Shown here piece by piece: positions 7,886 to 16,144 of a DNA stretch of 64,000 nt. A program made the position numbers and the translations under genes. Location: assembly GCF_025359345.1 (NCBI RefSeq), contig NZ_JANYGQ010000026.1:346430-410429 (forward strand). Reading direction: 5' to 3'. Numbering within the stretch: position 1 is the stretch's first letter; each line of letters starts with the position of its first letter. The DNA is from Mucilaginibacter sp. (lineage in GTDB: Bacteria > Bacteroidota > Bacteroidia > Sphingobacteriales > Sphingobacteriaceae). Below the pieces are notes generated by a model. The model ran no database searches. It saw nothing but the letters and a program-made list of their open reading frames with translations, and had not been told where the DNA came from.

Positions 7886-8488
7886 ATGGCTAGTAAAGAC
7901 AGGATATTACGATTGAAGGAAGAAACCAGGTGCAACATCCTGGAGGCTGCGCTTCAGATCGTTAAGGAAGAGGGATGGCAAGCCTTGAGCATGCGCAAAA
8001 TTGCCGACGTGATTGAATATACCGCGCCTATTATATATGAATACTTCAGCAACAAAGAAGCTATACTGTTGGAATTAACCCGCCAGGGATACTTAAAGCT
8101 TTCGAGAGAATTGGAGCAGGCCCGCGACAGGCACCGCTTACCGGCCAAACAGCTGGAAGATATGTGGTTAACCTATTGGAACTTTGCTTTTGCAAACAAA
8201 GAGATTTACCAGGGAATGTTTGGTGTAACAACAAGTTGCGCCTGCGAAATGGTAAACAATTTACCAGAGGCGGAAAGGCCCTACGAATTATTCAGCGCCG
8301 TGATTGGTGAAATGATGAACATAGACGACCTGGAAGGCGATATAATATGTACAAAGTATTACACTTTTTGGTCGGTTGTACACGGGCTGGTATCTATTAA
8401 CCTGTTAAGCCGCGGCTCGTCTGACGAAATTAACCGCCAGGTACTTAAAGATGCAATAGGGGGTATAATCAGGACGATGGCTGTCTGA
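7886..8488 (+). CDS. TetR/AcrR-family repressor of the adjacent RND pump
   Basis: Cytoplasmic TetR repressor, 200 aa. The N-terminal DNA-binding domain includes ILEAALQIVKEEGWQALSMR and the helix-turn-helix ADVIEYTAPIIYEYFSNKEA (residues about 17-60). The C-terminal ligand-binding part is DUF-like and contains TSCACEM, a cysteine pair that could matter for sensing but is not diagnostic. It lies directly upstream of, and in the same direction as, the efflux operon. Three TTAAC-N3-GTTAA palindromes flank it: one at its own promoter and two before the pump genes. It therefore probably represses itself and the pump until an inducing compound binds. Confidence 0.9.
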   Translation: MASKDRILRLKEETRCNILEAALQIVKEEGWQALSMRKIADVIEYTAPIIYEYFSNKEAILLELTRQGYLKLSRELEQARDRHRLPAKQLEDMWLTYWNFAFANKEIYQGMFGVTTSCACEMVNNLPEAERPYELFSAVIGEMMNIDDLEGDIICTKYYTFWSVVHGLVSINLLSRGSSDEINRQVLKDAIGGIIRTMAV

Positions 8489-8522
8489 TTTTTTTGACTA
8501 AAATAAAACATCATTAAATTAT

Positions 8523-8535
8523 TTAACAGTGTTAA
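8523..8535. promoter_or_regulatory. TetR operator candidate O2
   Basis: TTAACAGTGTTAA, second copy of the TTAAC-N3-GTTAA palindrome. It shares an AT-rich upstream flank (ATTATTT) with the inverse of O1. It lies 35 bases after the TetR stop, in the control region of the efflux operon. Confidence 0.7.
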
Positions 8536-8575
8536 TTAAATATTAAATAATCATCAACAACTAATAATTACAACT

Positions 8576-8695
8576 ATGAAAGCAATGAACCAAACCCTCC
8601 TTCAAATATTTAACACTGTTAAACAGTTTAATGATGTTAAAACAAATAATGTTATAACAAGCATTCCAACATCATATCACCCGTGTTGCGGGTGA
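8576..8695 (+). CDS. Possible 39-residue ORF in the efflux leader
   Basis: An ATG-started frame of 39 codons (MKAMNQTLLQIFNTVKQF...) between the TetR gene and the adaptor. It has no recognisable domain, signal peptide or membrane segment. It contains operator O3 inside its frame and ends inside a small hairpin (8676-8696), so it may simply be untranslated leader DNA that is open by chance. Listed because short upstream ORFs can matter for regulation; low confidence. Confidence 0.2.
   Translation: MKAMNQTLLQIFNTVKQFNDVKTNNVITSIPTSYHPCCG
8610..8622. promoter_or_regulatory. TetR operator candidate O3
   Basis: TTAACACTGTTAA, the most symmetric of the three sites. Its centre is 87 bp from O2, about eight helical turns, which would allow two bound repressors on similar DNA faces. 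Confidence 0.7.
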
Positions 8696-8696
8696 T
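8676..8696 (+). other. Small stem-loop before the adaptor gene
   Basis: ATCACCC-GTGTTGC-GGGTGAT forms a perfect 7-bp stem with a 7-nt loop, 66 bases before the adaptor ATG. No T-run follows, so it is not a standard terminator. It could affect mRNA stability. Confidence 0.45.
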
Positions 8697-8761
8697 AGAT
8701 AATCAAATCAACGCACTTACATCATACAACAATGCAACCATACAACAACAAAATAATAATC

Positions 8762-9898
8762 ATGAAAAGTTTAATCTTAGCGATACTCGCAATATCATTA
8801 TACAGCTGCTCGCCAAAGCCGCAAACAGCTGCAGCGCCGCCGGCGCCATCACTGCCGGTTGCCGTAATTGCCACGGGCAATGACACCACTTACCAGGAAT
8901 ACCCTGCATCGGTAGAAGGTACCGTAAACGTAGAAGTGCGCCCGCAGGTAAGCGGAACACTGGATAAAGTATTTGTTGACGAAGGTGCTTTTGTAAGCGC
9001 CGGTCAGCCTTTATTTAAAATAAACGACCAGCCATACCGCGCTGCGTTAAACAATGCGTTGGCCAGCCAGCATGCGGCCGAAGCAGCTGCGGGCAACGCC
9101 GACCTGGAAGTTAACAAGCTTATCCCGCTGGTTGAAAACAAGGTAGTATCAGATTACCAGTTAAAAACAGCCAAAGCCGCTGTACAAGTCGCCAAAGCCA
9201 ATATTGAATCGGCTAAAGCAAACGTGGCCACTGCGCAAATCAACTTAGGGTATACTTTAATTAAAGCCCCGGTTAACGGTTACATAGGCCGCTTAAACAA
9301 GAAGCAAGGAAGCCTTGTTGGCGCCGCCGATCCGGAAGCACTTACACAGTTATCTGATGTGCACGATGTACACGTTTACTTCTCACTTAGCGAAAAGGAC
9401 TTTGTAAGCTTTAAAGAACAATACGCCGGCTCAACCCTTACCGATAAATTGAAACAGGTGCCTATGGTATCGCTGGTGTTAGCTGATAACACTGCTTACG
9501 GCAAACAAGGTAAAGTTGATATGATTGACGGCCAGTTTGATAAAACAACAGGCGCCATCACTTTAAGGGCAAGCTTTTCTAACCCGCAAGGTTTACTGCG
9601 CTCTGGCAATACCGGTAAAATCCGCTTAAGCCTGCAGCACAAAGATGTGTTGCTGGTGCCTCAATCGGCCACTATTGATATGCAGGACAAAGTATTCGTT
9701 TTCGCAGTAGCCGACAGCAACAAGGTTAAAAAGCAGGCCATTACCGTAGTAGGCAAAAGCGGCGACAATTACCTGGTTAAAGATGGTATAAAAGTGGGCG
9801 ACAAAATTGTGCTTTCTGGCTTCGATCATTTGCAGGACGGCACCATCATAAAGCCTGAGGCAGCGAAAGATAAGACCGCTGCACTTGCTAAAAACTAA
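8762..9898 (+). CDS. RND efflux periplasmic adaptor (membrane fusion lipoprotein)
   Basis: MexA/AcrA-type adaptor that links the inner-membrane RND pump to the outer-membrane channel. The chosen ATG at 8762 gives MKSLILAILAISLYSCSPK, a lipoprotein signal with lipidated Cys at 16; the frame also opens at 8732, which would bury this signal. Next come the biotinyl-lipoyl hairpin halves (VEVRPQVSGTLDKVFVDEGA near 55 and LIKAPVNGYIGRL near 165), a long alpha-helical hairpin with alanine-rich heptads (about 95-155) and the C-terminal beta-barrel. 378 aa is normal for the family. First gene of the three-gene pump operon. Confidence 0.95.
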   Translation: MKSLILAILAISLYSCSPKPQTAAAPPAPSLPVAVIATGNDTTYQEYPASVEGTVNVEVRPQVSGTLDKVFVDEGAFVSAGQPLFKINDQPYRAALNNALASQHAAEAAAGNADLEVNKLIPLVENKVVSDYQLKTAKAAVQVAKANIESAKANVATAQINLGYTLIKAPVNGYIGRLNKKQGSLVGAADPEALTQLSDVHDVHVYFSLSEKDFVSFKEQYAGSTLTDKLKQVPMVSLVLADNTAYGKQGKVDMIDGQFDKTTGAITLRASFSNPQGLLRSGNTGKIRLSLQHKDVLLVPQSATIDMQDKVFVFAVADSNKVKKQAITVVGKSGDNYLVKDGIKVGDKIVLSGFDHLQDGTIIKPEAAKDKTAALAKN

Positions 9899-9908
9899 TT
9901 GAAAAAGA

Positions 9909-9999
9909 GTCAAGAATCAAGAAATCAAGAGTCAAGATAAAACGTCATATCGAACATAATTGGAAGACAATAATTCTGTCTTGGTTCCTGACTCTTGAC
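9909..9999. repeat. Inverted-repeat element between adaptor and pump genes
   Basis: GTCAAGAATCAAGAAATCAA at 9909 and, in inverse form, TCTTGGTTCCTGACTCTTGA starting at 9979 form arms of about 21 bp with few mismatches around a ~48-bp centre. It occupies most of the 125-bp gap between the adaptor stop and the pump start. No coding content. Confidence 0.7.
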
Positions 10000-10023
10000 C
10001 TCTTAAATCTAAATTAAAAAGTC

Positions 10024-13000
10024 ATGTTAAAAAAATTCATAGAAAGACCGGTACTCGCTACCGTAATTTCAACCTTACTGGTGATACTGGGCGTGCTCGG
10101 TTTAACCAGGCTGCCCTTGCAGCAATTTCCTGACATTGCTCCGCCGTCGGTACTGGTAACAGCCATTTACCCGGGCGCCAATGCCGAAACCGTTTTGCGC
10201 TCCGTAGCGCCATCGCTCGAAGAATCTATCAACGGTGTTGAGAACATGACTTACATGAGCTCGACCGCCAGTAACGATGGTACTTTAGCAATTACCGTAT
10301 ATTTTAAATTGGGCACCGATGCCGACCAGGCCGCGGTTAACGTTCAAAACCGTGTGGCCCAGGCCACCAGCCAACTGCCTGCCGAAGTAGTGCAGCAGGG
10401 CGTTACCACTGCCAAACAGGAAAATAGCTTTATTATGGCTATTGGTATGTTTACCGAGGATGAAAAGAAATACGATCAGACATTTATTGCCAACTATGCG
10501 CAAATAAATATCATCCCCGAAATTAAACGTATCCCCGGTGTAGGTTCGGCTGCCATATTCGGTGGCTTAAAAGATTATTCGATGCGTGTGTGGTTGAACC
10601 CATCACAAATGGAAACTTACCACATTACCCCAACCGAAATATTTGCAGCTATACAGGATAAAAGTTTGGAAGCCGCTCCCGGCCGTTTTGGCGAGCGTAG
10701 CAAAGAGGCATTTGAATATGTAATAAAGTACAAAGGCAAGCTTGCAAAACCCGAAGAATATGAAAATATACCTATACGCTCAAATTCAGATGGTTCGGTA
10801 TTGCGCTTAAAAGATGTGGCCCGCGTTGAGCTTGGCTCTTACTCGTATACCAGTATAACCCGTTTAAACGGTAAAAAAGGTATCGGTATCGGCGTTATCC
10901 AGTTATCAGGCTCTAATGCCAACAAGATACAGATTGAGATAAACGACCTGATGGCTAAGTCTGCAAAAGACTTTCCAGATGGCGTTAAATACAACATCTT
11001 TTACAGCACCAAAATTGCGCTGGACGAATCTATCACCCAGGTAAAACACACGCTTATCGAGGCATTTATACTCGTGTTCCTGGTGGTATTTGTCTTCCTG
11101 CAGGATTTCAGGTCAACGCTTATTCCTGCCATAGCGGTTCCGGTGGCCATTATCGGTACGTTTTTCTTTATGTCAATATTTGGCTTCTCTATCAACCTGC
11201 TAACCCTGTTCGCGTTGGTATTGGCTATAGGTATCGTAGTGGATGACGCGATAGTGGTGGTCGAGGCCGTGCACGCCAAAATGGAGCACAAAGGCCTCGG
11301 TCCAAAAGAGGCAACACTCGAAGCGATGCACGAAATTACCGGTGCCCTGATATCTATCACACTGGTAATGGCAGCAGTATTTTTACCGGTCGGTTTCCTT
11401 GAAGGGTCGACAGGCGTATTCTACCGCCAGTTTGCCTTTACCATGGCAATCGCTATCGTAATATCGGCATTAAACGCATTAACGTTGAGTCCTGCTTTAG
11501 CAGCATTATTTTTGAAACCCTTGCACCATGACAGTAATGGTCAGCCGGTTAAAACAACTTTTAAACAACGTTTCTTCAATGGATTCAATACCAGCTTTAC
11601 TTCACTAACCAATAAATACGTTGGCGGGCTTAAGTTTTTAACCAAAAATAAATGGGTTGGCATTACGGGCCTGGCTATAGTAACATTTGCTGTAGTAATG
11701 ATGGTAAGGACCACTAAAACAGGCTTTATACCAACAGAAGACCAAGGCTTTATTGCCATTGCAGTAAATACCCCTTCAGGTACCTCGCTCGACCGTACCT
11801 CGCAAGTAATGGAAGATGCCGAATCGAAGGTAGGTAAAAATCCTGCTGCACGGTTTGTAACATCGGTACCAGGCTTTAACCTGCTTACCAAATCAAACAG
11901 TCCATCATCGGCCATCTTCTTCGTATTGCTGAAGAAACCCGAAGAACGTGGCGCGGTAAAAGATATCAATGCTATAATGACCCAGATACGCGGCGATTTA
12001 GGCGCGGTGCACGGTGGCAGTTTCTTCGTGTTCAGCTTCCCAACTGTTCCCGGTTTTAGTAACGTTGAGGCCCTCGACTTTGTATTGCAGGATAAAACCA
12101 GCGGCAAGCTGGACAAATTCAGCGGTATATCAACCAAGTTTATTACCGAGTTGATGAAGAAACCGGCAGTTGCTTTTGCTTTTACTTCGTTCAAAGCCGA
12201 TTACCCGCAGTTACAATTAGACGTTGACGATGATAAGGCTAACCAGCTTGGTGTAAGCGTGAAAGATATACTGCAAACCATGCAGGTGTATTTTGGTAGT
12301 GCCCAGGTGTCGGACTTCAACCGCTTCGGTAAATACTACCGTGTACAGGTACAGGCAGATATTGCCGATCGTGCTGATCCTTCATCTATCGATCGTGTCT
12401 TCGTGAAAAACAAAACAGGAGAAATGGTGCCGATCAATTCACTGGTTAAATTAACCCGTGTTTATGGTTCTGAAACTGCATCGCGTTACAACCTGTTCAA
12501 CTCTATCGAAATAAATGCGATACCAAAACCAGGCTTTAGCTCGGGCGAGGCTATCAAAGCGATAGAGGAGACAGCAAAAGAACAGTTGCCATTGGGTTAT
12601 ACTTATGACTTTACCGGTCAAACCCGCGAAGAAATATCTTCAAATGGTCAGTCGACAGCGGTATTCCTTTTGTGTTTGGTGTTTGTGTACTTCCTGCTGT
12701 CAGCACAATATGAAAGCTATATTTTGCCACTGGCGGTTATTTTCTCCATTCCAACAGGTGTACTGGGCGTATTTATCGCCATCGGCCTTACAGGTATCGA
12801 GAATAACATCTATGTACAGGTGGCGCTCATCATGCTCATTGGCTTGCTGGCCAAAAACGCGATTTTGATTGTAGAGTTCGCGGTGCAGCGGCGAAAGGCA
12901 GGCTTGTCGCTTATCGCGTCAGCAATTGAGGCAGCCAAATTAAGGCTTCGCCCGATTATCATGACGTCGCTGGCCTTTGTGTTCGGTTTGTTCCCGATGA

Positions 13001-13236
13001 GTATTGCCACCGGTCCGTCAGCACAAGGTAACCACTCTATCAGTATCGCCGCAGCAGGTGGTATGGTTTCGGGGGTTATCCTCGGTCTGTTTATCATTCC
13101 GGTTCTGTTCGTAATATTCCAGGGCTTGCAGGAAAGAATAACCGGCGCACCCGAACCAGTGTTAACGGCTGATGGTGTTAGCGATGGAAAAAATAATAAC
13201 CATGCGGTTGCGCTGCAAGGCGAACTGACTGCATAA
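10024..13236 (+). CDS. RND efflux pump, HAE1 family (AcrB/MexB type)
   Basis: Inner-membrane proton-driven multidrug pump, 1070 aa, the usual length. The N-terminus MLKKFIERPVLATVISTLLV is the first transmembrane helix. The two essential aspartates of TM4 are D407-D408 (GIVVDDAIVVVEA), and the TM10 lysine lies in GLLAKNAILIVEF. Two large periplasmic loops and twelve transmembrane helices are apparent. As the second gene of the operon it would work with the adaptor before it and the channel after it to export hydrophobic compounds. The substrate cannot be told from sequence. Confidence 0.96.
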   Translation: MLKKFIERPVLATVISTLLVILGVLGLTRLPLQQFPDIAPPSVLVTAIYPGANAETVLRSVAPSLEESINGVENMTYMSSTASNDGTLAITVYFKLGTDADQAAVNVQNRVAQATSQLPAEVVQQGVTTAKQENSFIMAIGMFTEDEKKYDQTFIANYAQINIIPEIKRIPGVGSAAIFGGLKDYSMRVWLNPSQMETYHITPTEIFAAIQDKSLEAAPGRFGERSKEAFEYVIKYKGKLAKPEEYENIPIRSNSDGSVLRLKDVARVELGSYSYTSITRLNGKKGIGIGVIQLSGSNANKIQIEINDLMAKSAKDFPDGVKYNIFYSTKIALDESITQVKHTLIEAFILVFLVVFVFLQDFRSTLIPAIAVPVAIIGTFFFMSIFGFSINLLTLFALVLAIGIVVDDAIVVVEAVHAKMEHKGLGPKEATLEAMHEITGALISITLVMAAVFLPVGFLEGSTGVFYRQFAFTMAIAIVISALNALTLSPALAALFLKPLHHDSNGQPVKTTFKQRFFNGFNTSFTSLTNKYVGGLKFLTKNKWVGITGLAIVTFAVVMMVRTTKTGFIPTEDQGFIAIAVNTPSGTSLDRTSQVMEDAESKVGKNPAARFVTSVPGFNLLTKSNSPSSAIFFVLLKKPEERGAVKDINAIMTQIRGDLGAVHGGSFFVFSFPTVPGFSNVEALDFVLQDKTSGKLDKFSGISTKFITELMKKPAVAFAFTSFKADYPQLQLDVDDDKANQLGVSVKDILQTMQVYFGSAQVSDFNRFGKYYRVQVQADIADRADPSSIDRVFVKNKTGEMVPINSLVKLTRVYGSETASRYNLFNSIEINAIPKPGFSSGEAIKAIEETAKEQLPLGYTYDFTGQTREEISSNGQSTAVFLLCLVFVYFLLSAQYESYILPLAVIFSIPTGVLGVFIAIGLTGIENNIYVQVALIMLIGLLAKNAILIVEFAVQRRKAGLSLIASAIEAAKLRLRPIIMTSLAFVFGLFPMSIATGPSAQGNHSISIAAAGGMVSGVILGLFIIPVLFVIFQGLQERITGAPEPVLTADGVSDGKNNNHAVALQGELTA

Positions 13237-13246
13237 AAATAAGAGA

Positions 13247-13319
13247 AGTGCGATTTCGTCCCCTGAAGACGGGAATGGGAAAGTGAAAATCGAAGGTTTC
13301 CAGGGGATGGAATCGCACT
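13247..13319. repeat. Inverted-repeat element between pump and channel genes
   Basis: AGTGCGATTTCGTCCCCTG (13247-13265) and CAGGGGATGGAATCGCACT (13301-13319) are inverse copies with two mismatches in 19, closing a 35-nt loop. It fills most of the 113-bp gap inside the efflux operon. It differs in sequence from the element in the previous gap. Confidence 0.8.
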
Positions 13320-13349
13320 AAATAATCTCAACAATAAATAGAAAGCAAA

Positions 13350-14771
13350 ATGAAAAATTATATAAGCGTATCCATTTTGATACTAACATTATCGGTGCTG
13401 AGCGCCTGTAAGGTGTCAAAGGATGTAGAAACACCCAAGCCGGCATTACCTGAAACCTTCAGGAATGCAGCTACAACCGGCGATACCAGCAGCATTGCTG
13501 ATATACAATGGAAACAGTTTTTTACCGAAGCTACTCTACAAAAGCTGATTGATAGCGCCATCGTAAAAAACTACGATATGCAGATTGCTGTTAAAAATAT
13601 CGAAGCATCGCAATTGCTGTTTAAGCAGGTAAAATGGAACAATGTTCCGCAGGTTGATTTAAACGTTACCGCCAGTTCAAGCCGCCCGTCGGATAACAGT
13701 ATTAACGGTTTAAGCCTGAGCCAGAATAATATCGGCTCAAAGCATGTTGAAGATTATTCAGCAAACTTAGCCGTATCATGGGAAGCTGATATATGGGGCA
13801 AAATCCATAACCAGCAACGGACTGCTTTGGCTGCTTACCTGCAAACACAGGAAGCTAAAAAAGCTATCCAGACCAGCCTGGTTGCAAGTGTATCGCAAGG
13901 TTATTACAACCTGTTGATGCTTGACGCCCAGCTTGACATTGCACAAAAAAATGTGAAGCTGAATGACAGCACTTTGCGTATAATCAAGCTGCAATATGAT
14001 GCAGGCCAGGTAACCTCGTTAGCCGTTCAACAGGCCGAAGCCCAAAAGCAGGCAGCCGAACAATTAGTGCCACAGTTTGAACAAAACCTAACCATACAGG
14101 AAAATGCCCTGCGTATTTTAACCGGCGAATTGCCTGATAAAATTGCAAGGAATTCGAACCTGGATGCAATGGTGATCCCTGCAAATGTGGCTACCGGCGT
14201 GCCATCGGCCATGGTAAGCCGCAGGCCCGATGTAAGGAGCGCCGAGCTTGAATTAATGATAGCCAACAGCAAAGTAGGCATTACCAAAGCCGAAATGTAT
14301 CCTGCATTGCGCATAACTGCCGAAGGCGGTGTAAACTCGTTCAAGGCCAGTAATTGGTTTAATATCCCCGCATCATTATTTGGTGTGGTTGCCGGAAGCG
14401 TAGTGCAGCCATTGTTCGATCACAAACGCTTAAAAACCGATTATGAAGTTGCGCAGGTTAACCGTGAAAAAACAGTGTTGCAGTTCCGTCAGTCGGTTTT
14501 AAATGCAGTTGGCGAAGTATCTGATGCGTTGGTGAAAATTGATAAGCTGAAATCGCAGCAGGTAATAGCCGCTAACAGGGTGAATACCTTACAACAAGCA
14601 ACAAAAAATGCCAATCTGCTGTTTAAAAATGGCCTTGCAAACTACCTGGAAGTAATAACAGCGCAGGGCAACGTACTGCAAAGCGAGCTGGAGCTGGCAT
14701 CAATAAAAAGAGACGAATTAAGCGCAGTGTCTGAATTATACAGGTCGCTGGGCGGTGGTTGGAAAAACTAA
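13350..14771 (+). CDS. Outer-membrane efflux channel lipoprotein (OprM/NodT type)
   Basis: TolC-superfamily outer-membrane factor, 473 aa. The signal ends in LSVLSACKVSKD, a lipobox with Cys20. Two repeated outer-membrane efflux domains follow; characteristic pieces are LAVSWEADIWGKIHNQQRTA near 145 and the inverted copy VVQPLFDHKRLKTDYEVAQV near 350, plus LFKNGLANYLEVITAQ. It would trimerise into the exit duct of the pump. Third gene of the RND operon. The start is the only ATG compatible with the signal sequence. Confidence 0.95.
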   Translation: MKNYISVSILILTLSVLSACKVSKDVETPKPALPETFRNAATTGDTSSIADIQWKQFFTEATLQKLIDSAIVKNYDMQIAVKNIEASQLLFKQVKWNNVPQVDLNVTASSSRPSDNSINGLSLSQNNIGSKHVEDYSANLAVSWEADIWGKIHNQQRTALAAYLQTQEAKKAIQTSLVASVSQGYYNLLMLDAQLDIAQKNVKLNDSTLRIIKLQYDAGQVTSLAVQQAEAQKQAAEQLVPQFEQNLTIQENALRILTGELPDKIARNSNLDAMVIPANVATGVPSAMVSRRPDVRSAELELMIANSKVGITKAEMYPALRITAEGGVNSFKASNWFNIPASLFGVVAGSVVQPLFDHKRLKTDYEVAQVNREKTVLQFRQSVLNAVGEVSDALVKIDKLKSQQVIAANRVNTLQQATKNANLLFKNGLANYLEVITAQGNVLQSELELASIKRDELSAVSELYRSLGGGWKN

Positions 14772-14783
14772 AAATTAGTACCC

Positions 14784-14906
14784 ATGAAAGAATTTGTAGT
14801 ATCAAGAAGCAAGCTACTTTTTTGTTCGATAAAAGAATGGAACGTCACCCTTGTGTTTTGGGCAGCTGTGCTGGTGATTGAGGTGGCGATGAATGTGTTA
14901 AAGTAA
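14784..14906 (+). CDS. Candidate 40-residue membrane protein at the end of the efflux operon
   Basis: ATG-started frame of 40 codons beginning 12 bases after the channel stop and ending 47 bases before the operon terminator. The N-terminal half is basic and polar (MKEFVVSRSKLLF...). Residues about 22-38 (VTLVFWAAVLVIEVAMNVL) form one plausible transmembrane helix. This is the architecture of single-helix proteins that modulate RND pumps, such as AcrZ in enterobacteria, though no homology to AcrZ is claimed. Its position inside the transcript, before the terminator, is the main support. It could be chance. Confidence 0.45.
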   Translation: MKEFVVSRSKLLFCSIKEWNVTLVFWAAVLVIEVAMNVLK

Positions 14907-14953
14907 GATCTTTATAGATTTTGATCTGATTACCGGGTCATAAATAATCCCCT

Positions 14954-14995
14954 CGGGACAACACCATAAACCGGCCTGTTGTCCCGTTTTTATTT
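14954..14995 (+). terminator. Terminator of the efflux operon
   Basis: CGGGACAACA and TGTTGTCCCG form a perfect 10-bp stem with a 13-nt loop, followed by TTTTTATTT. It closes the TetR-RND transcript after the 40-residue ORF. Confidence 0.9.
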
Positions 14996-15122
14996 CATTT
15001 AACTTTCTATCGAGAGATAAAAAAGTAGCTTAGCAAATTAGTAACAAGTATGTCAGCAGGCGTAGCTGGGTTGACTTGGCACGGTTAATGGCGAATAACT
15101 AACACATACACATAAATAATAA

Positions 15123-15953
15123 ATGAATCCGGCAACAGATCTCAAGAAAACAAAAAAAATAGGATTAGCCCTGTCAGGCGGTGGTATAAGAGGTGTCTCT
15201 CATTTAGGTGTGATGCAAGCGCTAACAGACCACGGCATTGAATTTTCGCATATTTCAGGCACAAGTGCAGGAGCAATTGCCGCATCCTTTTTTGCCGCCG
15301 GGTATGCACCAAAAGAGATCCTGCAGATTATTAAAGAAACCAAACTGCTTAAACTGCTTCGCCCGTCAATTGGCAGTGCGGGCTTAATTTCTATACTAAG
15401 GGCCCGGTTTTTATTTGCGCGGTATATTCCTCATAATTCCTTTCAAAAACTTAAAATACATGTTACCATTTCGTCTGTTGATCTGGGCGAAGGAAAACTG
15501 GTTTATTTTACAGACGGGGAACTGGACCTGGCAATTTTAGCCTCATGCTGTTTACCTGGTATTTTTAAGCCCATTATTATTAATGAACATATGTATATCG
15601 ATGGCGGGATCCTCAATAATTTCCCGGTTGAACCATTGGTAGGCAATTGCGACCTTATTATTGGTTCCTCATGTAACCATTTACCGGTAGTTACCGAGAT
15701 CAAATCATTTGGGAGCCTGGTTGATAGGGCTGCTATGATTGCTATCAACTCAAGCCTTAACATGCATAAAATTTTATGCGATATAGTTATTGAGCCGCAT
15801 GGTTTGGGCGGCTACGGTATATTTGATACCGATGCTGCTGACGAAATTTATAAGATAGGGTACGAAGAAGGGTTAAAAGCTATTGATGAGAACAAGATCC
15901 TTAAAGATATTGTTGAAGCACATAAAGAAGCAAAAAAAGCATCCGGGGCATAA
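15123..15953 (+). CDS. Patatin-like phospholipase
   Basis: Cytoplasmic patatin-family lipid acyl hydrolase, 276 aa. The family elements are in order: oxyanion-hole loop LSGGGIRGVSH (residues 18-28), nucleophile elbow GTSAG with Ser48, and the catalytic Asp160 in YIDGGILNNFP. No signal peptide is present, as in RssA-like bacterial members. It would hydrolyse acyl chains from phospholipids or related esters. It stands alone between two terminators, with no operon partner. Confidence 0.92.
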   Translation: MNPATDLKKTKKIGLALSGGGIRGVSHLGVMQALTDHGIEFSHISGTSAGAIAASFFAAGYAPKEILQIIKETKLLKLLRPSIGSAGLISILRARFLFARYIPHNSFQKLKIHVTISSVDLGEGKLVYFTDGELDLAILASCCLPGIFKPIIINEHMYIDGGILNNFPVEPLVGNCDLIIGSSCNHLPVVTEIKSFGSLVDRAAMIAINSSLNMHKILCDIVIEPHGLGGYGIFDTDAADEIYKIGYEEGLKAIDENKILKDIVEAHKEAKKASGA

Positions 15954-16045
15954 GGAGCGGGCAGCTTTCAAATAACTAAGGACTGCCTATTTGCTGTAGG
16001 CAAATTCTTTAAATGTTATCTCTTAAAACTTGCTAAATAAATTTG

Positions 16046-16080
16046 ATGCGGCGAATAAGGGTCTTATTTGCCGCATTTTT
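16046..16080 (+). terminator. Terminator after the patatin gene
   Basis: ATGCGGCGAATAAG and CTTATTTGCCGCAT form a 14-bp stem with one G-T pair and a 3-nt loop, followed by TTTTT. A further ATGCGGCAAAT at 16099 repeats the arm sequence before the Fic gene. Confidence 0.8.
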
Positions 16081-16116
16081 GCTGCGAATAATTTGTACAT
16101 GCGGCAAATAGTTTCT

Positions 16117-16144
16117 ATATTCACCGCATATTTACGGTGAATAT
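16117..16144. promoter_or_regulatory. Palindrome over the Fic gene start
   Basis: ATATTCACCG (16117-16126) and CGGTGAATAT (16135-16144) are perfect 10-bp inverted repeats with an 8-bp spacer. The right arm overlaps the possible GTG start at 16137 and touches the ATG at 16143. It could be an operator for autoregulation or an mRNA hairpin blocking initiation. Confidence 0.6.

Noticed and set aside
11541..12194. 217-codon minus-strand ORF
   Set aside because: Shadow of the RND pump gene.
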